Of a stretch of 64,000 nucleotides of DNA, positions 35,376 to 44,023 are shown in pieces (positions within the stretch are counted from its first letter, which is position 1; each line of letters begins with the position of its first letter). The notes under the pieces were generated by a model, which searched no databases, was not told the origin of the DNA, and saw nothing but the letters and a program-made list of their open reading frames with translations. A program made the position numbers and the translations under genes. Source of the DNA: Levilactobacillus tongjiangensis (GTDB lineage: Bacteria; Bacillota; Bacilli; Lactobacillales; Lactobacillaceae); assembly GCF_003946345.1 (NCBI RefSeq), contig NZ_RHNY01000001.1:164469-228468 (forward strand), in the 5' to 3' direction.

Positions 35376-36212
35376 ATGTCACAACGAAAAGTTGCATTAG
35401 TCACTGGTGCGTCATCCGGAATCGGTAACGCCATTGCTCGCAGTCTGCACCGCAACGGGGTCATCGTCTACGCCGGGGCGCGGCGGGTCAGTCGGATGAA
35501 CGATCTGGACGACCTGGGGATTACCACACTGCCGTTAGATGTCACGGACGCTGCCAGCGTGGAACACGTTGTCGACCGCATTGTCAGTGAGACTGGTCGG
35601 GTGGACATCCTGGTCAACAACGCTGGTTACGGCCTGATGGGGGCGCTAGAAGACGTTCCCTTGGAACAGGCGCAAGACCAATTTGACGTGAACTTATTTG
35701 GGGCGGCCCGGTTGATCCAGTCGGTGCTGCCGATGATGCGGCAGCAACATGCCGGTCGCATTATCAATATTACCTCGGTTGACGGCAAAATAGCCCAACC
35801 GCTGGCTAGTTGGTACGTTGCTTCCAAGTTTGCCTTAGAGGGCCTTTCTGACGCGTTACGCTTGGAACTGGAACCATTGGACATTCACACCGTGGTTATC
35901 GAACCCGGGGCCATTCGCTCCGAGTGGGCCGACATTGCCACGAAACATTTGCAAGAGACCTCTGCTAAGGGCCCGTACCAACCAACGGCGGACCGCGCAG
36001 TGGCGATTCTGGCGGCGGTCAAACAGTTCTCCAGCAAGCCCCAGGTCATCGCGCGGTTGGCCGACAGAGCAGCGTTGTCTCGGCGCCCAAAGACCCGTTA
36101 CCATGCCGGTTCTGGTAGTCAGTTACTCTATTTGAAACCATTTATGTCCGACAAGATGATCGACCGGATGTGGCGGGTGGTTGGTGAAGCGGCACAACGG
36201 ATTACCCATTAA
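35376..36212 (+). CDS. Short-chain dehydrogenase/reductase
   Basis: A 278-residue classical SDR. The NAD(P)-binding VTGASSGIGNAIA, the NNAG motif (ILVNNAGYGLMGAL), the active-site Ser (NITSVDG) and YVASK are all present. An Arg after the Rossmann beta-2 strand (GARRVSR) favours NADPH. The start follows aggagg. The substrate is unknown; it is the third gene of the fetAB unit by spacing. Confidence 0.93.
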   Translation: MSQRKVALVTGASSGIGNAIARSLHRNGVIVYAGARRVSRMNDLDDLGITTLPLDVTDAASVEHVVDRIVSETGRVDILVNNAGYGLMGALEDVPLEQAQDQFDVNLFGAARLIQSVLPMMRQQHAGRIINITSVDGKIAQPLASWYVASKFALEGLSDALRLELEPLDIHTVVIEPGAIRSEWADIATKHLQETSAKGPYQPTADRAVAILAAVKQFSSKPQVIARLADRAALSRRPKTRYHAGSGSQLLYLKPFMSDKMIDRMWRVVGEAAQRITH

Positions 36213-36263
36213 CCCGAGTGTCGTTGCTGTTAATCAGAAACCTGTTATACTTAAATCAACCAG

Positions 36264-36353
36264 AACACTAGGGGTGTCCACGTTTGGGCTGAGACGCGGG
36301 TGACCGCGATCCCTTAGAACCTGTCAAGTTCAGACTTGCGGAGGGAACGTGTC
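36264..36353 (+). promoter_or_regulatory. TPP (thi-box) riboswitch
   Basis: The conserved THI-element strings occur in order: actaggggtgtcc, gggctgaga, cccttagaacctg and cggaggga. Thiamine pyrophosphate binding would favour the following terminator and shut off thiMDE. A promoter lies just before it (ttatactt near 36246). Confidence 0.93.
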
Positions 36354-36364
36354 GTGGCACCGAA

Positions 36365-36412
36365 CAGCGGGCCGCCGGTTCACACGCGTGAGCTGGCGGC
36401 CCGCTTTGTTTC
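36365..36412 (+). terminator. Riboswitch-controlled terminator
   Basis: Arms agcgggccgcc and ggcggcccgct with a U-rich tail (tttgttt) directly after the TPP aptamer. Confidence 0.85.
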
Positions 36413-36423
36413 GTTGCTAAATT

Positions 36424-36611
36424 GGTCGCCTCCAGCTGGCAGGGCGGGCGACCGCTGTGGGGACCGGAAAAAGCCGAAAAGCGGTCTTTTTCCTCGACTG
36501 GCAGCCCCGCCCAACCCGCGGGTCTCCCAGCTCGTCCCACACTGTAACTTGGTAAACCACCAAGTAACACCGTCGACACAGCAGTCACCCACCCTGCCAG
36601 CCTCCGGCTAC
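36424..36611 (-). repeat. Structured intergenic repeat, type I, copy F, inside the thiamine-operon leader
   Basis: Minus-strand copy with all landmarks (gtagccggagg, P2 tgttacttgg/ccaagttaca, gggacgagc, P4 ggaaaaag/ctttttcc, gtccccacagcgg). It lies between the riboswitch terminator and thiM, so readthrough mRNA carries its antisense. The rest of the 36213-36783 gap is riboswitch, terminator and a 170 bp untranslated stretch. Confidence 0.88.
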
Positions 36612-36783
36612 GGTTGTGCTTGAAGCAAAACGTCGCCAGCACTGGTGTGTGGTGTGGTCGGACTACTGTGGTCATCGCCGCTGTGTCCATTTAACTGTGA
36701 TTAGGCAGGCGCAACCGACATGTCCGCTGCAGTCTCACCATGACCGGTTCACTCTGGAAAAATCTATAGGGGGATTCACCATT

Positions 36784-37572
36784 ATGAAAGTAGACTTGTT
36801 GAATGAGCTTCGGAAGCAGAATCCAATCGTTTTTAACATCTCCAACTTCGTCACAGTTCAGGACGTGGCTAACGGTATCAACGCGTTGGGCGCATCGCCG
36901 ATCATGTCTGAAGAAGTGGGTGAGGCCGAGGAAATGGTTGGCTTGGCCAGTGCCGTTTGCCTGAACCTGGGGGCGTTTACGCAGACCCAGGTCGAACAAA
37001 TTCGGACGGTTGGGCGCTTGGCGAACCAACAGAAGCGGCCGTTGGTGGTCGATCCGGTAGCGGTGGGGGCCGTTCATTACCGGAAACGCGTCACCACGGG
37101 CTTACTGGCCGACTTTCACCCGGATGTCATTCGCGGGAATGCCGGTGAGATTGCGGCGTTGGCCGACGTTGATTGGCAGGCGAAAGGTATTGATGCCGGC
37201 GAAGGTAGCGGTGACCTGGTGACCATTGCGCAGGCCTGCGCCAAGAAGCAGGGGTGTGTGGTTATTTTATCCGGGCCGACCGATATTATTACCGATGGGA
37301 CCCGCACGACTAAGGTCTTGAATGGTACGCCGTTGTTCCAGGTCCACGTCGGCTCTGGCGATATGTTATCCAGTATTGTGGCGGCGTTCTGTGCCATTGA
37401 AGAAGACAGTTTTGAAGCAGCACAGACGGCTTGCCTGGTCTTCGCGGCGATTGGCCAATTAGTAGTCAAACAGTCGCCAGACGTGGGTGCTGGGAGTTTT
37501 ATCGTGAAATTATTAGATGCTTTACAGAGGACAACGGTCGCAGATATTGAGGCAATTGCGACCTACGAGTAA
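36784..37572 (+). CDS. thiM: Hydroxyethylthiazole kinase
   Basis: A 262-residue ribokinase-fold enzyme phosphorylating the thiazole alcohol of thiamine. NISNFVTVQDVANGINALGASPIM is the conserved N-terminal region, and the catalytic loop reads VGSGDMLSS. The Bacillus enzyme has Cys at the Asp position, so this is the more usual ribokinase-type Asp. It is the first gene of a salvage operon thiM-thiD-thiE behind a TPP riboswitch. Start ATG at 36784 after aggggg. Confidence 0.95.
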   Translation: MKVDLLNELRKQNPIVFNISNFVTVQDVANGINALGASPIMSEEVGEAEEMVGLASAVCLNLGAFTQTQVEQIRTVGRLANQQKRPLVVDPVAVGAVHYRKRVTTGLLADFHPDVIRGNAGEIAALADVDWQAKGIDAGEGSGDLVTIAQACAKKQGCVVILSGPTDIITDGTRTTKVLNGTPLFQVHVGSGDMLSSIVAAFCAIEEDSFEAAQTACLVFAAIGQLVVKQSPDVGAGSFIVKLLDALQRTTVADIEAIATYE

Positions 37573-37594
37573 GAATCAGAAGGGATGAGTTAAT

Positions 37595-38410
37595 ATGGCA
37601 AATGAATTTCCACAAACGTTAACGATCGCGGGGACCGACAGTGGTGGTGGGGCCGGCGTGATGGCCGACCTGAAGACGATGCAGGAACGGCAAGTCTTCG
37701 GTACCGCCGTAATCGTTGCCGTGACCGCGCAGAATACGCTGGGAGTCCAGGACTTCATGGCGTTACCGCAGAAGCTGGTGGACGAACAGTTCGCTTCGCT
37801 GGCGGCCGATTTGAAGATCCGCGCCTGCAAGACGGGGATGTTAGCGGACGCTGCGCACGTGCACGGCGTTGTGGAAAATTTGAAACGCTATGACTTTGGA
37901 CCCTTGACGGTCGATCCCGTGATGATTGCTAAAGGTGGGGCGGCGTTACTGGCCGATGATGCCGTGGCAACGGTGCGCGATGAACTGTTGCCGCTGGCGG
38001 ACGTGTTAACGCCTAATCTGCCGGAAGCGGAACGTCTGACCGGAAGAACCATTCAGGACAACCAAGCCATGGAAGATGCGGCGGTTACCTTGCAAAATAT
38101 GGGAGCGAAAAACGTGGTCATCAAAGGTGGTCACGAGGCGACACCAGACCAGGCCAGTGACTTTGTCTTGCTGGCAGACGGTCGGTCATTTTGGCTGACG
38201 GCGCCCCGGGTGGCTACGGTGCGGACGCACGGGACTGGCGATACGCTGTCGTCGTGCATCACGGCTGAACTGGCGAAAGGCCAAGACTTTGAATCGGCCA
38301 TTCGCATTGGTAAAGATTATGTCACGGCGGCGATTGCCAACCCAATTGCCGTTGGTAACGGCCACGGTCCATTGAATCATTGGGCTTATAGCCAGGGAGG
38401 TGCCGAATAA
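37595..38410 (+). CDS. thiD: Hydroxymethylpyrimidine/phosphomethylpyrimidine kinase
   Basis: A 271-residue ribokinase-family enzyme that phosphorylates HMP twice. TIAGTDSGGGAGVMADLKT, KTGMLADAAHV, VDPVMIAKGG and the catalytic loop THGTGDTLSSCI are present. It lies 22 bp after thiM and overlaps the thiE start codon, so all three genes are one unit. Confidence 0.95.
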   Translation: MANEFPQTLTIAGTDSGGGAGVMADLKTMQERQVFGTAVIVAVTAQNTLGVQDFMALPQKLVDEQFASLAADLKIRACKTGMLADAAHVHGVVENLKRYDFGPLTVDPVMIAKGGAALLADDAVATVRDELLPLADVLTPNLPEAERLTGRTIQDNQAMEDAAVTLQNMGAKNVVIKGGHEATPDQASDFVLLADGRSFWLTAPRVATVRTHGTGDTLSSCITAELAKGQDFESAIRIGKDYVTAAIANPIAVGNGHGPLNHWAYSQGGAE

Positions 38411-39063
38411 TGTCAGTTACGTTTGAACCGGGCCTGTTGCGGGCCTACTTTGTCGCCGGTAGTCAGGATGTTCCCGATCAAGATCTGCGGAAAGTCTTAG
38501 CAACCATGTTAGCTGCCGGTATCACGGCTTTTCAGTTCCGTGACAAGGGCAACAGTCAATTGACCCCCGACCAACGATTAGCGTTGGGGAAGGATTTGCG
38601 CGACCAGTGTCACGCGGCCAGCGTCCCGTTTATCGTGGACGATGACGTGGAGATGGCGCTAGCCTTGCACGCCGACGGAATTCATGTCGGCCAGAGTGAC
38701 CAGAAAATTCAGCAGGTGATTCAGGAAGTCTCCGGGCAAAATATGTTTGTGGGCTTGTCCTGCTCGACGGCAGCTGAAGTGGCTGCGGCGAACCAGTTGA
38801 CCGGCGTGGATTACTTAGGCAGTGGTCCGATTTTCCCAACCACGTCCAAGGACGACGCTGATCCGGTCATTGGCGTGGCTGGGCTGGAGAAATTGGTGGC
38901 TCAGGCGAACGTGCCAATCGTGGCCATTGGTGGGATTACGGTTGATTCGCTAGCCGCCGTTGCCGCCACCGGTGCGGCCGGCGTGGCGGTCATCACGTTG
39001 TTGACCCGGAGCACGTCACCAGCCAAAGATGTGGCCGCGATGCGCCAAGCATTTCACAACTAA
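38410..39063 (+). CDS. thiE: Thiamine-phosphate synthase
   Basis: A 217-residue TIM barrel joining HMP-pyrophosphate and thiazole phosphate. FQFRDKG, VPFIVDDDVEMALALHADGIHVGQSD, YLGSGPIFPTTSKDDA and VAIGGI are family signatures. The overlap with thiD (TAATG) implies translational coupling. No thiC or thiG lies nearby, so the operon salvages precursors rather than making them. Confidence 0.95.
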   Translation: MSVTFEPGLLRAYFVAGSQDVPDQDLRKVLATMLAAGITAFQFRDKGNSQLTPDQRLALGKDLRDQCHAASVPFIVDDDVEMALALHADGIHVGQSDQKIQQVIQEVSGQNMFVGLSCSTAAEVAAANQLTGVDYLGSGPIFPTTSKDDADPVIGVAGLEKLVAQANVPIVAIGGITVDSLAAVAATGAAGVAVITLLTRSTSPAKDVAAMRQAFHN

Positions 39064-39072
39064 ATATAAGTA

Positions 39073-39120
39073 AAAACAGCGCAGTGACGGGGATGTTATC
39101 CCAGTTCACTGCGCTGTTTG
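39073..39120 (+). terminator. Terminator of the thi operon
   Basis: Arms aaacagcgcagtga and ttcactgcgctgttt form a long stem after thiE. Confidence 0.85.
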
Positions 39121-39261
39121 GGTGTTTTACACTATTAATGCATTGGCCACAATTATCATGTTACCCCTGAATGTTTTGGCCGGCTAGCCGACTCCTGTGT
39201 AACGTATTAAAAAATTCGTAACAAACAGTTATCAGGTGAAAAATAAGAAAATATACATCAA

Positions 39262-39319
39262 AAAAGCGAAACCATAATCCACTGTGTTTAAGTGCAGCGG
39301 AAATCGGTTTCGCTTTAAA
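39262..39319. other. Unassigned hairpin in the thiE-uvrX gap
   Basis: Arms aaaagcgaaacc and ggtttcgcttt with an inner ccactg/cagcgg element lie alone in the 39121-39577 gap. It could be a terminator of an unannotated small RNA. The rest of this AT-rich gap shows no gene. Confidence 0.4.
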
Positions 39320-39577
39320 AGTTGAGGAAGCTAGTTGACTAGGGCTAACTTCACAAGTTCATTCTAACACGCGGTGATAGCAAAAGCTACCAAAATTAGA
39401 CCAATATTGTTATTTTTCTCTAAGAGGATAGTTATTAATGCATGTGAATTTACTAAGCGGATTAGTTTAAGGAGTACGGCGTTTATGGGGTAAGTTTATT
39501 GGTGTAAATAACCGCTAAAGAATGGATTGAAATTAATTGAAATTTCAAATTTTTTTGCGATGTTCGCTTGCAATTAA

Positions 39578-39596
39578 GAACAAGTGTTCGTATAAT
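39578..39596 (+). promoter_or_regulatory. LexA/DinR SOS box overlapping the uvrX promoter
   Basis: gaacaagtgttc at 39578-39589 is a perfect GAAC-N4-GTTC box. A tataat -10 follows at 39591-39596. LexA bound here would block the operon until DNA damage. Confidence 0.85.
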
Positions 39597-39627
39597 AATA
39601 ACAGTCAAGTGAAAGGGGGGTGCTGGC

Positions 39628-40926
39628 ATGGATTATTCGAATGAGCCGCACGGGATGTTTCTCATGATTGATAATAAGTCGTTCTATGCCAGTGTTGAGA
39701 GCGTTGAACGGGGACTGAATCCGTTGGAATCGGTTCTGGTTGTGATGTCTGAAGCCGACAACACGGGGAGCGGTTTGGTCTTAGCAGCTTCGCCGATGGC
39801 CAAACGCGAGTTCGGAATCAGCAACGTTTCCCGGCAGTACGAAGTGCCGGATGACCCCCGCATTTTAGTGGTGCCGCCGCGAATGAATCTGTACATCCAA
39901 AAGAATTTGGCCATCAACCGAATTTTTCGACGGTTTGTGGCGGACGCTGATCTCTTTCCGTATTCAATTGATGAATCAATTCTGGATATGACCAAGTCGT
40001 GGCGGCTCTTTGGGAACACGCCAGAAGAAGTCGCCCGCCGGATTCAACTCACCGTACGGCATGAGCTGGGACTCTACACGACGGTGGGAATTGGGGAAAA
40101 CCCGGTGCAAGCCAAATTAGCGTTAGACCTGCAAGCCAAACACGATAAAGAACTGATTGGCAGGTTAACTTACGAATCGTTTGCTGACAAAATTTGGCCG
40201 ATCACCTATCTTGAAAAAGTTTGGAGCATTGGCCATCGGACGGCGGCCCACCTCAACCGGTTGGGAATCCACAGCATGGAAGACTTGGCGCATGTCAATC
40301 CGTATGAGTTGCGCCACGAGATGGGGCTGATTGGGACACAGCTCTTTGCCCTGTCCTGGGGAATCGACCGAACGAAATTACGAGAGGTCCGGCCAGCTAA
40401 GGAAAAGAGCTGGAGTAACTCTCAGGTTTTACCGCGAGATTATAAGGTCCAACGTGAAATCGAGTTAGTGATTCGAGAAATTGGGCAACAGGTGACTTCA
40501 CGGATGCGGCACCATCAGCAGCAGGCTGGTAGTATCAGTTTGTTTATCGGCTTTGCTTGGGATGGCCAAGCCGATGACGGTCGGGGTGGGTTGCACCATA
40601 CGCACCGAATCGCACCGACCGACAATGCGCGAACCATTATCGCAGAATTGTTGCGACTCTTCCGGCAATACTGGGAAGGTCAACCGGTCCGCAACATTGG
40701 GGTGGGACTTGCCCGCCTCAGTGTAAGTGGTAGCCTGCAACTGGACATTTTTCAGGACCCCGAACGGCAACTGAAGAACGACCGTTTTGACCGGGTCATC
40801 GATGATCTGCGTGACCGGTTTGGGAAGACTGCAGTGGTGCCAGCCAGCAGTTTGATGCGTGGCGGGACCATGATTAGTCGGGCATCGCTGGTAGGTGGCC
40901 ATAATGGGGGGAATAGCTTTGATTGA
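39628..40926 (+). CDS. Y-family DNA polymerase, UvrX/UmuC type
   Basis: A 432-residue translesion polymerase. Palm motifs FLMIDNKSFYASVESV and PYSIDESILDMT hold the catalytic acidic residues. A helix-hairpin-helix (WSIGHRTAAHLNRLGIHSM) and a little-finger domain follow. It resembles Bacillus UvrX more than DinB. It is under an SOS box and begins an operon with two small genes, ending with a YolD-like protein. It probably makes mutagenic bypass of lesions possible. Confidence 0.92.
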   Translation: MDYSNEPHGMFLMIDNKSFYASVESVERGLNPLESVLVVMSEADNTGSGLVLAASPMAKREFGISNVSRQYEVPDDPRILVVPPRMNLYIQKNLAINRIFRRFVADADLFPYSIDESILDMTKSWRLFGNTPEEVARRIQLTVRHELGLYTTVGIGENPVQAKLALDLQAKHDKELIGRLTYESFADKIWPITYLEKVWSIGHRTAAHLNRLGIHSMEDLAHVNPYELRHEMGLIGTQLFALSWGIDRTKLREVRPAKEKSWSNSQVLPRDYKVQREIELVIREIGQQVTSRMRHHQQQAGSISLFIGFAWDGQADDGRGGLHHTHRIAPTDNARTIIAELLRLFRQYWEGQPVRNIGVGLARLSVSGSLQLDIFQDPERQLKNDRFDRVIDDLRDRFGKTAVVPASSLMRGGTMISRASLVGGHNGGNSFD

Positions 40927-41227
40927 TTGTCGACAGGAAGCAGCCGTTATTTTGACGCGGCTCGACCCGTTGTTTGCCAAGCAATGGCATTGTCGGTACC
41001 GCATTGACGTGGTCAACAATCAGTACGGCGCTGAGTTTAATTTCTTCTTGGATATTCGCCGTAAGGACCATCGAGAACGGTCGATTCCGTTACATACGGT
41101 CAAGACGACGGACTTAGAAACGTTAGAACGCGTGGTTTCGGCGGTTCAAGAAGGGACGCAACTAACACTAAATTTTGTTGATTTTGGTCAGGTCCGGTGG
41201 CCCCTGAGTCAACGCTGGATTCGTTAA
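40904..41227 (+). CDS. Small protein of the SOS polymerase operon
   Basis: A 107-residue protein without recognised domain; it has no signal or membrane segment and is rich in Arg and Asp (RYRIDVVNNQYGAEF, LDIRRKDHRERS). It overlaps the polymerase 3' end by 23 bp, so translation is coupled. Starts at GTG 40895, ATG 40904 or TTG 40919 are all possible. Similar small genes sit between umuC-like and yolD-like genes in other lactobacilli, as I recall. Confidence 0.7.
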   Translation: MGGIALIDCRQEAAVILTRLDPLFAKQWHCRYRIDVVNNQYGAEFNFFLDIRRKDHRERSIPLHTVKTTDLETLERVVSAVQEGTQLTLNFVDFGQVRWPLSQRWIR

Positions 41228-41241
41228 GGAAGTGACGACCC

Positions 41242-41634
41242 ATGGTTCTGCGCCAAGTACACGATGATGATCTCGTGAATAACTTTTTTAAGCGCGACTA
41301 CCATGACCGGGGCATGCTAAAGTGGGGCGGCTTTTATCTCTCGGATCACACCAGTGCGTTAGCAAAAATGTACGCGGCCGAGAAGGTTGAAGAGCCGCTG
41401 CCGAAACAACCGCTATCAGTCGTCAGTGAGCGACTGGCGGTAGCGTGGCGCACGAATCAACCCGTGCACCTGCAGCTAAAGGTGATGGATGATAACCAGA
41501 TTTTGGCAAAAGTCGATGGCATCGTAGTAGGGGTGCATGAAGATAACGTGGTGATTCAGCTGGCGTCCGGGCGCTGGCGGGAATTATCGTTGACAGAGAT
41601 TCGGTGTGTGGGCAACCAATCGAAGAAGGGTTAA
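41242..41634 (+). CDS. YolD-like family protein
   Basis: A 130-residue protein with the family motif RDYHDRGMLKWGGFYLSDHT and a later beta-rich part. YolD-like proteins are usually encoded beside Y-family polymerases and are thought to play the part of UmuD-like partners, though this is unproven. Start ATG at 41242 after aagga. Confidence 0.88.
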   Translation: MVLRQVHDDDLVNNFFKRDYHDRGMLKWGGFYLSDHTSALAKMYAAEKVEEPLPKQPLSVVSERLAVAWRTNQPVHLQLKVMDDNQILAKVDGIVVGVHEDNVVIQLASGRWRELSLTEIRCVGNQSKKG

Positions 41635-41700
41635 GCGGGCCACTGGGCGGGGAGCTTACGTGGTACGCGTTTTTACAATGTGTGTTCGGGGATAGTCGAA

Positions 41701-41733
41701 GGAGACTGGGATAATATCTGGGTCTCCTTTTTT
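41701..41733 (+). terminator. Terminator of the SOS operon
   Basis: Arms ggagac and gtctcc (extended by inner ggg pairs) followed by a run of six T. Confidence 0.75.
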
Positions 41734-41909
41734 GATAATTTCTTATCCGATTAACTAACCAGTGGTTTGTTAGATAAGGCCCTAGATACGATAACCATCG
41801 CAATTGACTAGCAACGATTGTATGATGGGGCTAAGCCAAGAATTTGACTGAGCAGTGGTTTGACGCCACCCATTTGCGCTAGAATGAACGTAAACGGGAA
41901 GGCGATAAC

Positions 41910-42299
41910 ATGGTCTTCATTGATTTAGAGCCGATTGCGCTGAGTCACACGCCATTGGGAACGCGGAATCAGTTGCCCCGCGAACATGACCGGCAACTGG
42001 ACTGGGAAAAAATAGCGGCTTTGATTCGGGATAATCACGATGTCATGGCGGTCGTCCAAGCCGGTTTAGCGGAAGATTGGCTAAACACGCAGGGCACGAT
42101 TTGGGATGAACAGTGGGGGTATTACCGTTATCCCAATGATCCGCGCGAACCCGATGATACCGTCTTTTGGGCGGCGTCCACGTGGGCCACACCCGCTATT
42201 TTGGTCACGTTTCACAATGAACTGACGAAGGCTTTTGCATGCTATAAGATTGGCCGCGACCCCGACTTTCACTATCTGGGCCGTGAGCACCTAGGTTAG
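41910..42299 (+). CDS. Hypothetical protein
   Basis: A 129-residue soluble acidic protein rich in Trp and Tyr (DWLNTQGTIWDEQWGYYRYP). No family is recognised. The start follows ggaagg, and a 42-residue membrane peptide gene follows after 12 bp. It has no signal peptide. Confidence 0.7.
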   Translation: MVFIDLEPIALSHTPLGTRNQLPREHDRQLDWEKIAALIRDNHDVMAVVQAGLAEDWLNTQGTIWDEQWGYYRYPNDPREPDDTVFWAASTWATPAILVTFHNELTKAFACYKIGRDPDFHYLGREHLG

Positions 42300-42311
42300 G
42301 GGTAACTAGAA

Positions 42312-42440
42312 ATGAAATTAATTGAGACGCCGCACGTTAAGCTGACGGTTCGGCGAATGACGCGACGAGAATGTTGGCATGAGCTATTAGGACTCGCCGT
42401 CCTAGCGAGCATTGGGGTAATCTGGTACAAGTTGCAATAA
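42312..42440 (+). CDS. Small single-helix membrane protein
   Basis: A 42-residue peptide with a basic front (VKLTVRRMTRRE) and a membrane helix (LLGLAVLASIGVIWY). ATG at 42312 lies 9 nt after agggg. Its position between the upstream gene and a terminator fits a real second gene of a small operon. Confidence 0.55.
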   Translation: MKLIETPHVKLTVRRMTRRECWHELLGLAVLASIGVIWYKLQ

Positions 42441-42457
42441 ATAACTGAAACGACCGC

Positions 42458-42508
42458 TCCCACTCACCGTTAAGTCGGCAGGCAAGTCCTGAATGAGTGG
42501 GATTTTTT
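42458..42508 (+). terminator. Terminator after the small membrane protein
   Basis: Arms tcccactca and tgagtggga with a six-T tail. Confidence 0.75.
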
Positions 42509-42664
42509 GTGCACGCAAGGACTGCCAAAAGCACTGCCGGCTGGCCAGCGAGAAAACATTTTGATGACTTAATAAATCAAGCCGTTTGCTTATTGCTTTT
42601 TTTGTTTAATGGGGTGTACTCTATTAGTGGGTGAAGTTCTTTGGCAATCGATTTCTACGCGCTG

Positions 42665-42808
42665 GTAGTTAGCGCTTGGTGACCGTCAGAGAGTCAGCTT
42701 AACCTAATTCGTGGGGAGTCCCGCAAGCATCTTGGAACCCAGGCCACGGCCACAGAAAGTAAAGTGATAAGTCGGTCATTTTTTGGTTTAGGCAGCGCTA
42801 GTTTTGAA
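42665..42808 (+). promoter_or_regulatory. Structured leader of the CAP-domain gene, unknown type
   Basis: A closing helix (agttagcgct with agcgctagttt, allowing two G-U pairs) brackets about 120 nt with further stems (gggagtccc, ggccacggcc). It ends 20 bp before the Shine-Dalgarno. Wall-protein genes often have such leaders (for example c-di-AMP riboswitches), but the ydaO consensus is not convincingly met. Confidence 0.35.
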
Positions 42809-42837
42809 AAATTTAGCATAAACGGAGGGTATCAAGA

Positions 42838-43626
42838 ATGAAAGCAAAAAAGATGATGATTTCGGCGCTCACGGTTCTCAGTGTCGCCGCAATGGGGCTC
42901 ACCACAATGACGAGTGGCTCTAACACTGCTTTGGCTAAGTCTAAAGCTGCAAAGGTTTTGAAAACAACTACTTATAAGTCTAAACACAAGGTTCACGTCA
43001 CCGGGGGCTGGATGTATTCCAGTACGAAGTTGACGAAGAAGACCAAGCACATGACCAAATGCTTATATACCAAGTTTTATGCGACCAAGAAGGTTACGGT
43101 TCGTCAGGCCAATGGTAAAAAAGTTACATACAATTATTTGAAGTCCAAGAATGGCAAAACGAAGGGCTACGTTTCTTCAACCTACGTTTACAACAAGTGG
43201 GGTCACGGTAAGTACAGCGTGACCGCTTACCGGAAGGCCTTCGTGAAGAAGCTTAATGAATTTCGGGCTAAAGACGGCGCCAAGCCTGTGAAGGAAAATG
43301 CCAAGCTGGACAAGATTGCCCAGAAGAACGCTGATCGGATGCGTAAGGAAGGCAAGTCGTTCGAAGGCAAAGTTGAAGGAACGCCACATGCTGGTTGGAT
43401 TCAAGATAATTACACCAGTAGTAAACAGGACCCAATCCTCGGCTTTGAAAATGGTACGCAGTGGGGGCAAGGTATGGCGTTTTCTTGGATGCGAATCACA
43501 GACAGATGGCGTGATATCGGTGCCATCCCTCATCTGATGAACCCCGCGCAAACGAAGGTTGGTGTGGGTGGCATGCAGCATGGTCAAGAACTCTATGAAT
43601 TTGTCCTGCTGTCTCACAACAACTAG
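42838..43626 (+). CDS. Secreted CAP-domain (SCP/PR1-like) protein
   Basis: A 262-residue exported protein. A signal peptide covers about residues 1-34 (ALTVLSVAAMGLTTMTSG, cleavage near ALAKS). A basic, Lys/Tyr-rich region (about 40-120) resembles the wall-binding modules of neighbouring secreted proteins. The CAP domain fills 125-262 (YRKAFVKKLNEFRAKDGA, then LDKIAQKNADRM). The late HNPAQTKVGVG-like segment (LMNPAQTKVGVGGMQ) is also typical. It probably acts at the cell wall. The ATG follows ggaggg. Confidence 0.88.
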   Translation: MKAKKMMISALTVLSVAAMGLTTMTSGSNTALAKSKAAKVLKTTTYKSKHKVHVTGGWMYSSTKLTKKTKHMTKCLYTKFYATKKVTVRQANGKKVTYNYLKSKNGKTKGYVSSTYVYNKWGHGKYSVTAYRKAFVKKLNEFRAKDGAKPVKENAKLDKIAQKNADRMRKEGKSFEGKVEGTPHAGWIQDNYTSSKQDPILGFENGTQWGQGMAFSWMRITDRWRDIGAIPHLMNPAQTKVGVGGMQHGQELYEFVLLSHNN

Positions 43627-43650
43627 GTAAAAGCATTAAGCTACATCAAT

Positions 43651-43717
43651 GGACCGAATTTCTGGGATTAGCAAGCGCTCCGAAGCGTTTGTCACCTACC
43701 TGGAATTCGGTCTTTTT
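43651..43717 (+). terminator. Terminator after the CAP-domain gene
   Basis: Arms gaccgaattt and ggaattcggtc enclose an inner aagcgct/agcgttt hairpin; five T follow. Confidence 0.7.
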
Positions 43718-43804
43718 GTTGTCGTCACATATCTTAATTTGGTTGAGCGTACTCGTCACTACCGGACTGACAACGCCCCGCTATCAACAATGCAAAGAAC
43801 CAAT

Positions 43805-43998
43805 GTAGCCGGCGGGTGCCAGGGTGGGGGTCGGCTGTGTCGGTGGTGTTGGGCCGGGTGGGTTGGCCGGCCCTACAGCACGGGACGAGCTCAGAGACCG
43901 CGCGTTCTTGGCGAGGGCTTTGAGTCGAGCCGGAGGACCGCACTTTGGCCGCAGGCGTTCCCCACAGCAGATTCCCGCCCTGGCGGCCGCAGACGGCC
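43805..43998 (+). repeat. Structured intergenic repeat, type I, copy G
   Basis: Landmarks gtagccggcgg, gctgtgtcggtgg, gggacgagc, P3 ctcagag/ctttgag, P4 gccggaggaccgc and ttccccacagc. P3 keeps pairing with bases that differ from copies A, E and J. It lies in the 43627-44393 gap with a terminator, a possible small RNA and a 3'-UTR element. Confidence 0.85.
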
Positions 43999-44023
43999 AT
44001 TAAGAACTTAAGCAAAGAAAAAT

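Noticed and set aside
36268..36690. Open frames across the thi leader and repeat F
   Set aside because: They arise from GC-rich structured RNA sequence (TPP riboswitch and repeat) and lack ribosome-binding sites.
42665..42808. c-di-AMP (ydaO-type) riboswitch
   Set aside because: Only short partial matches; the conserved aaggaacggggga-like and ggggtgaa parts are not found.
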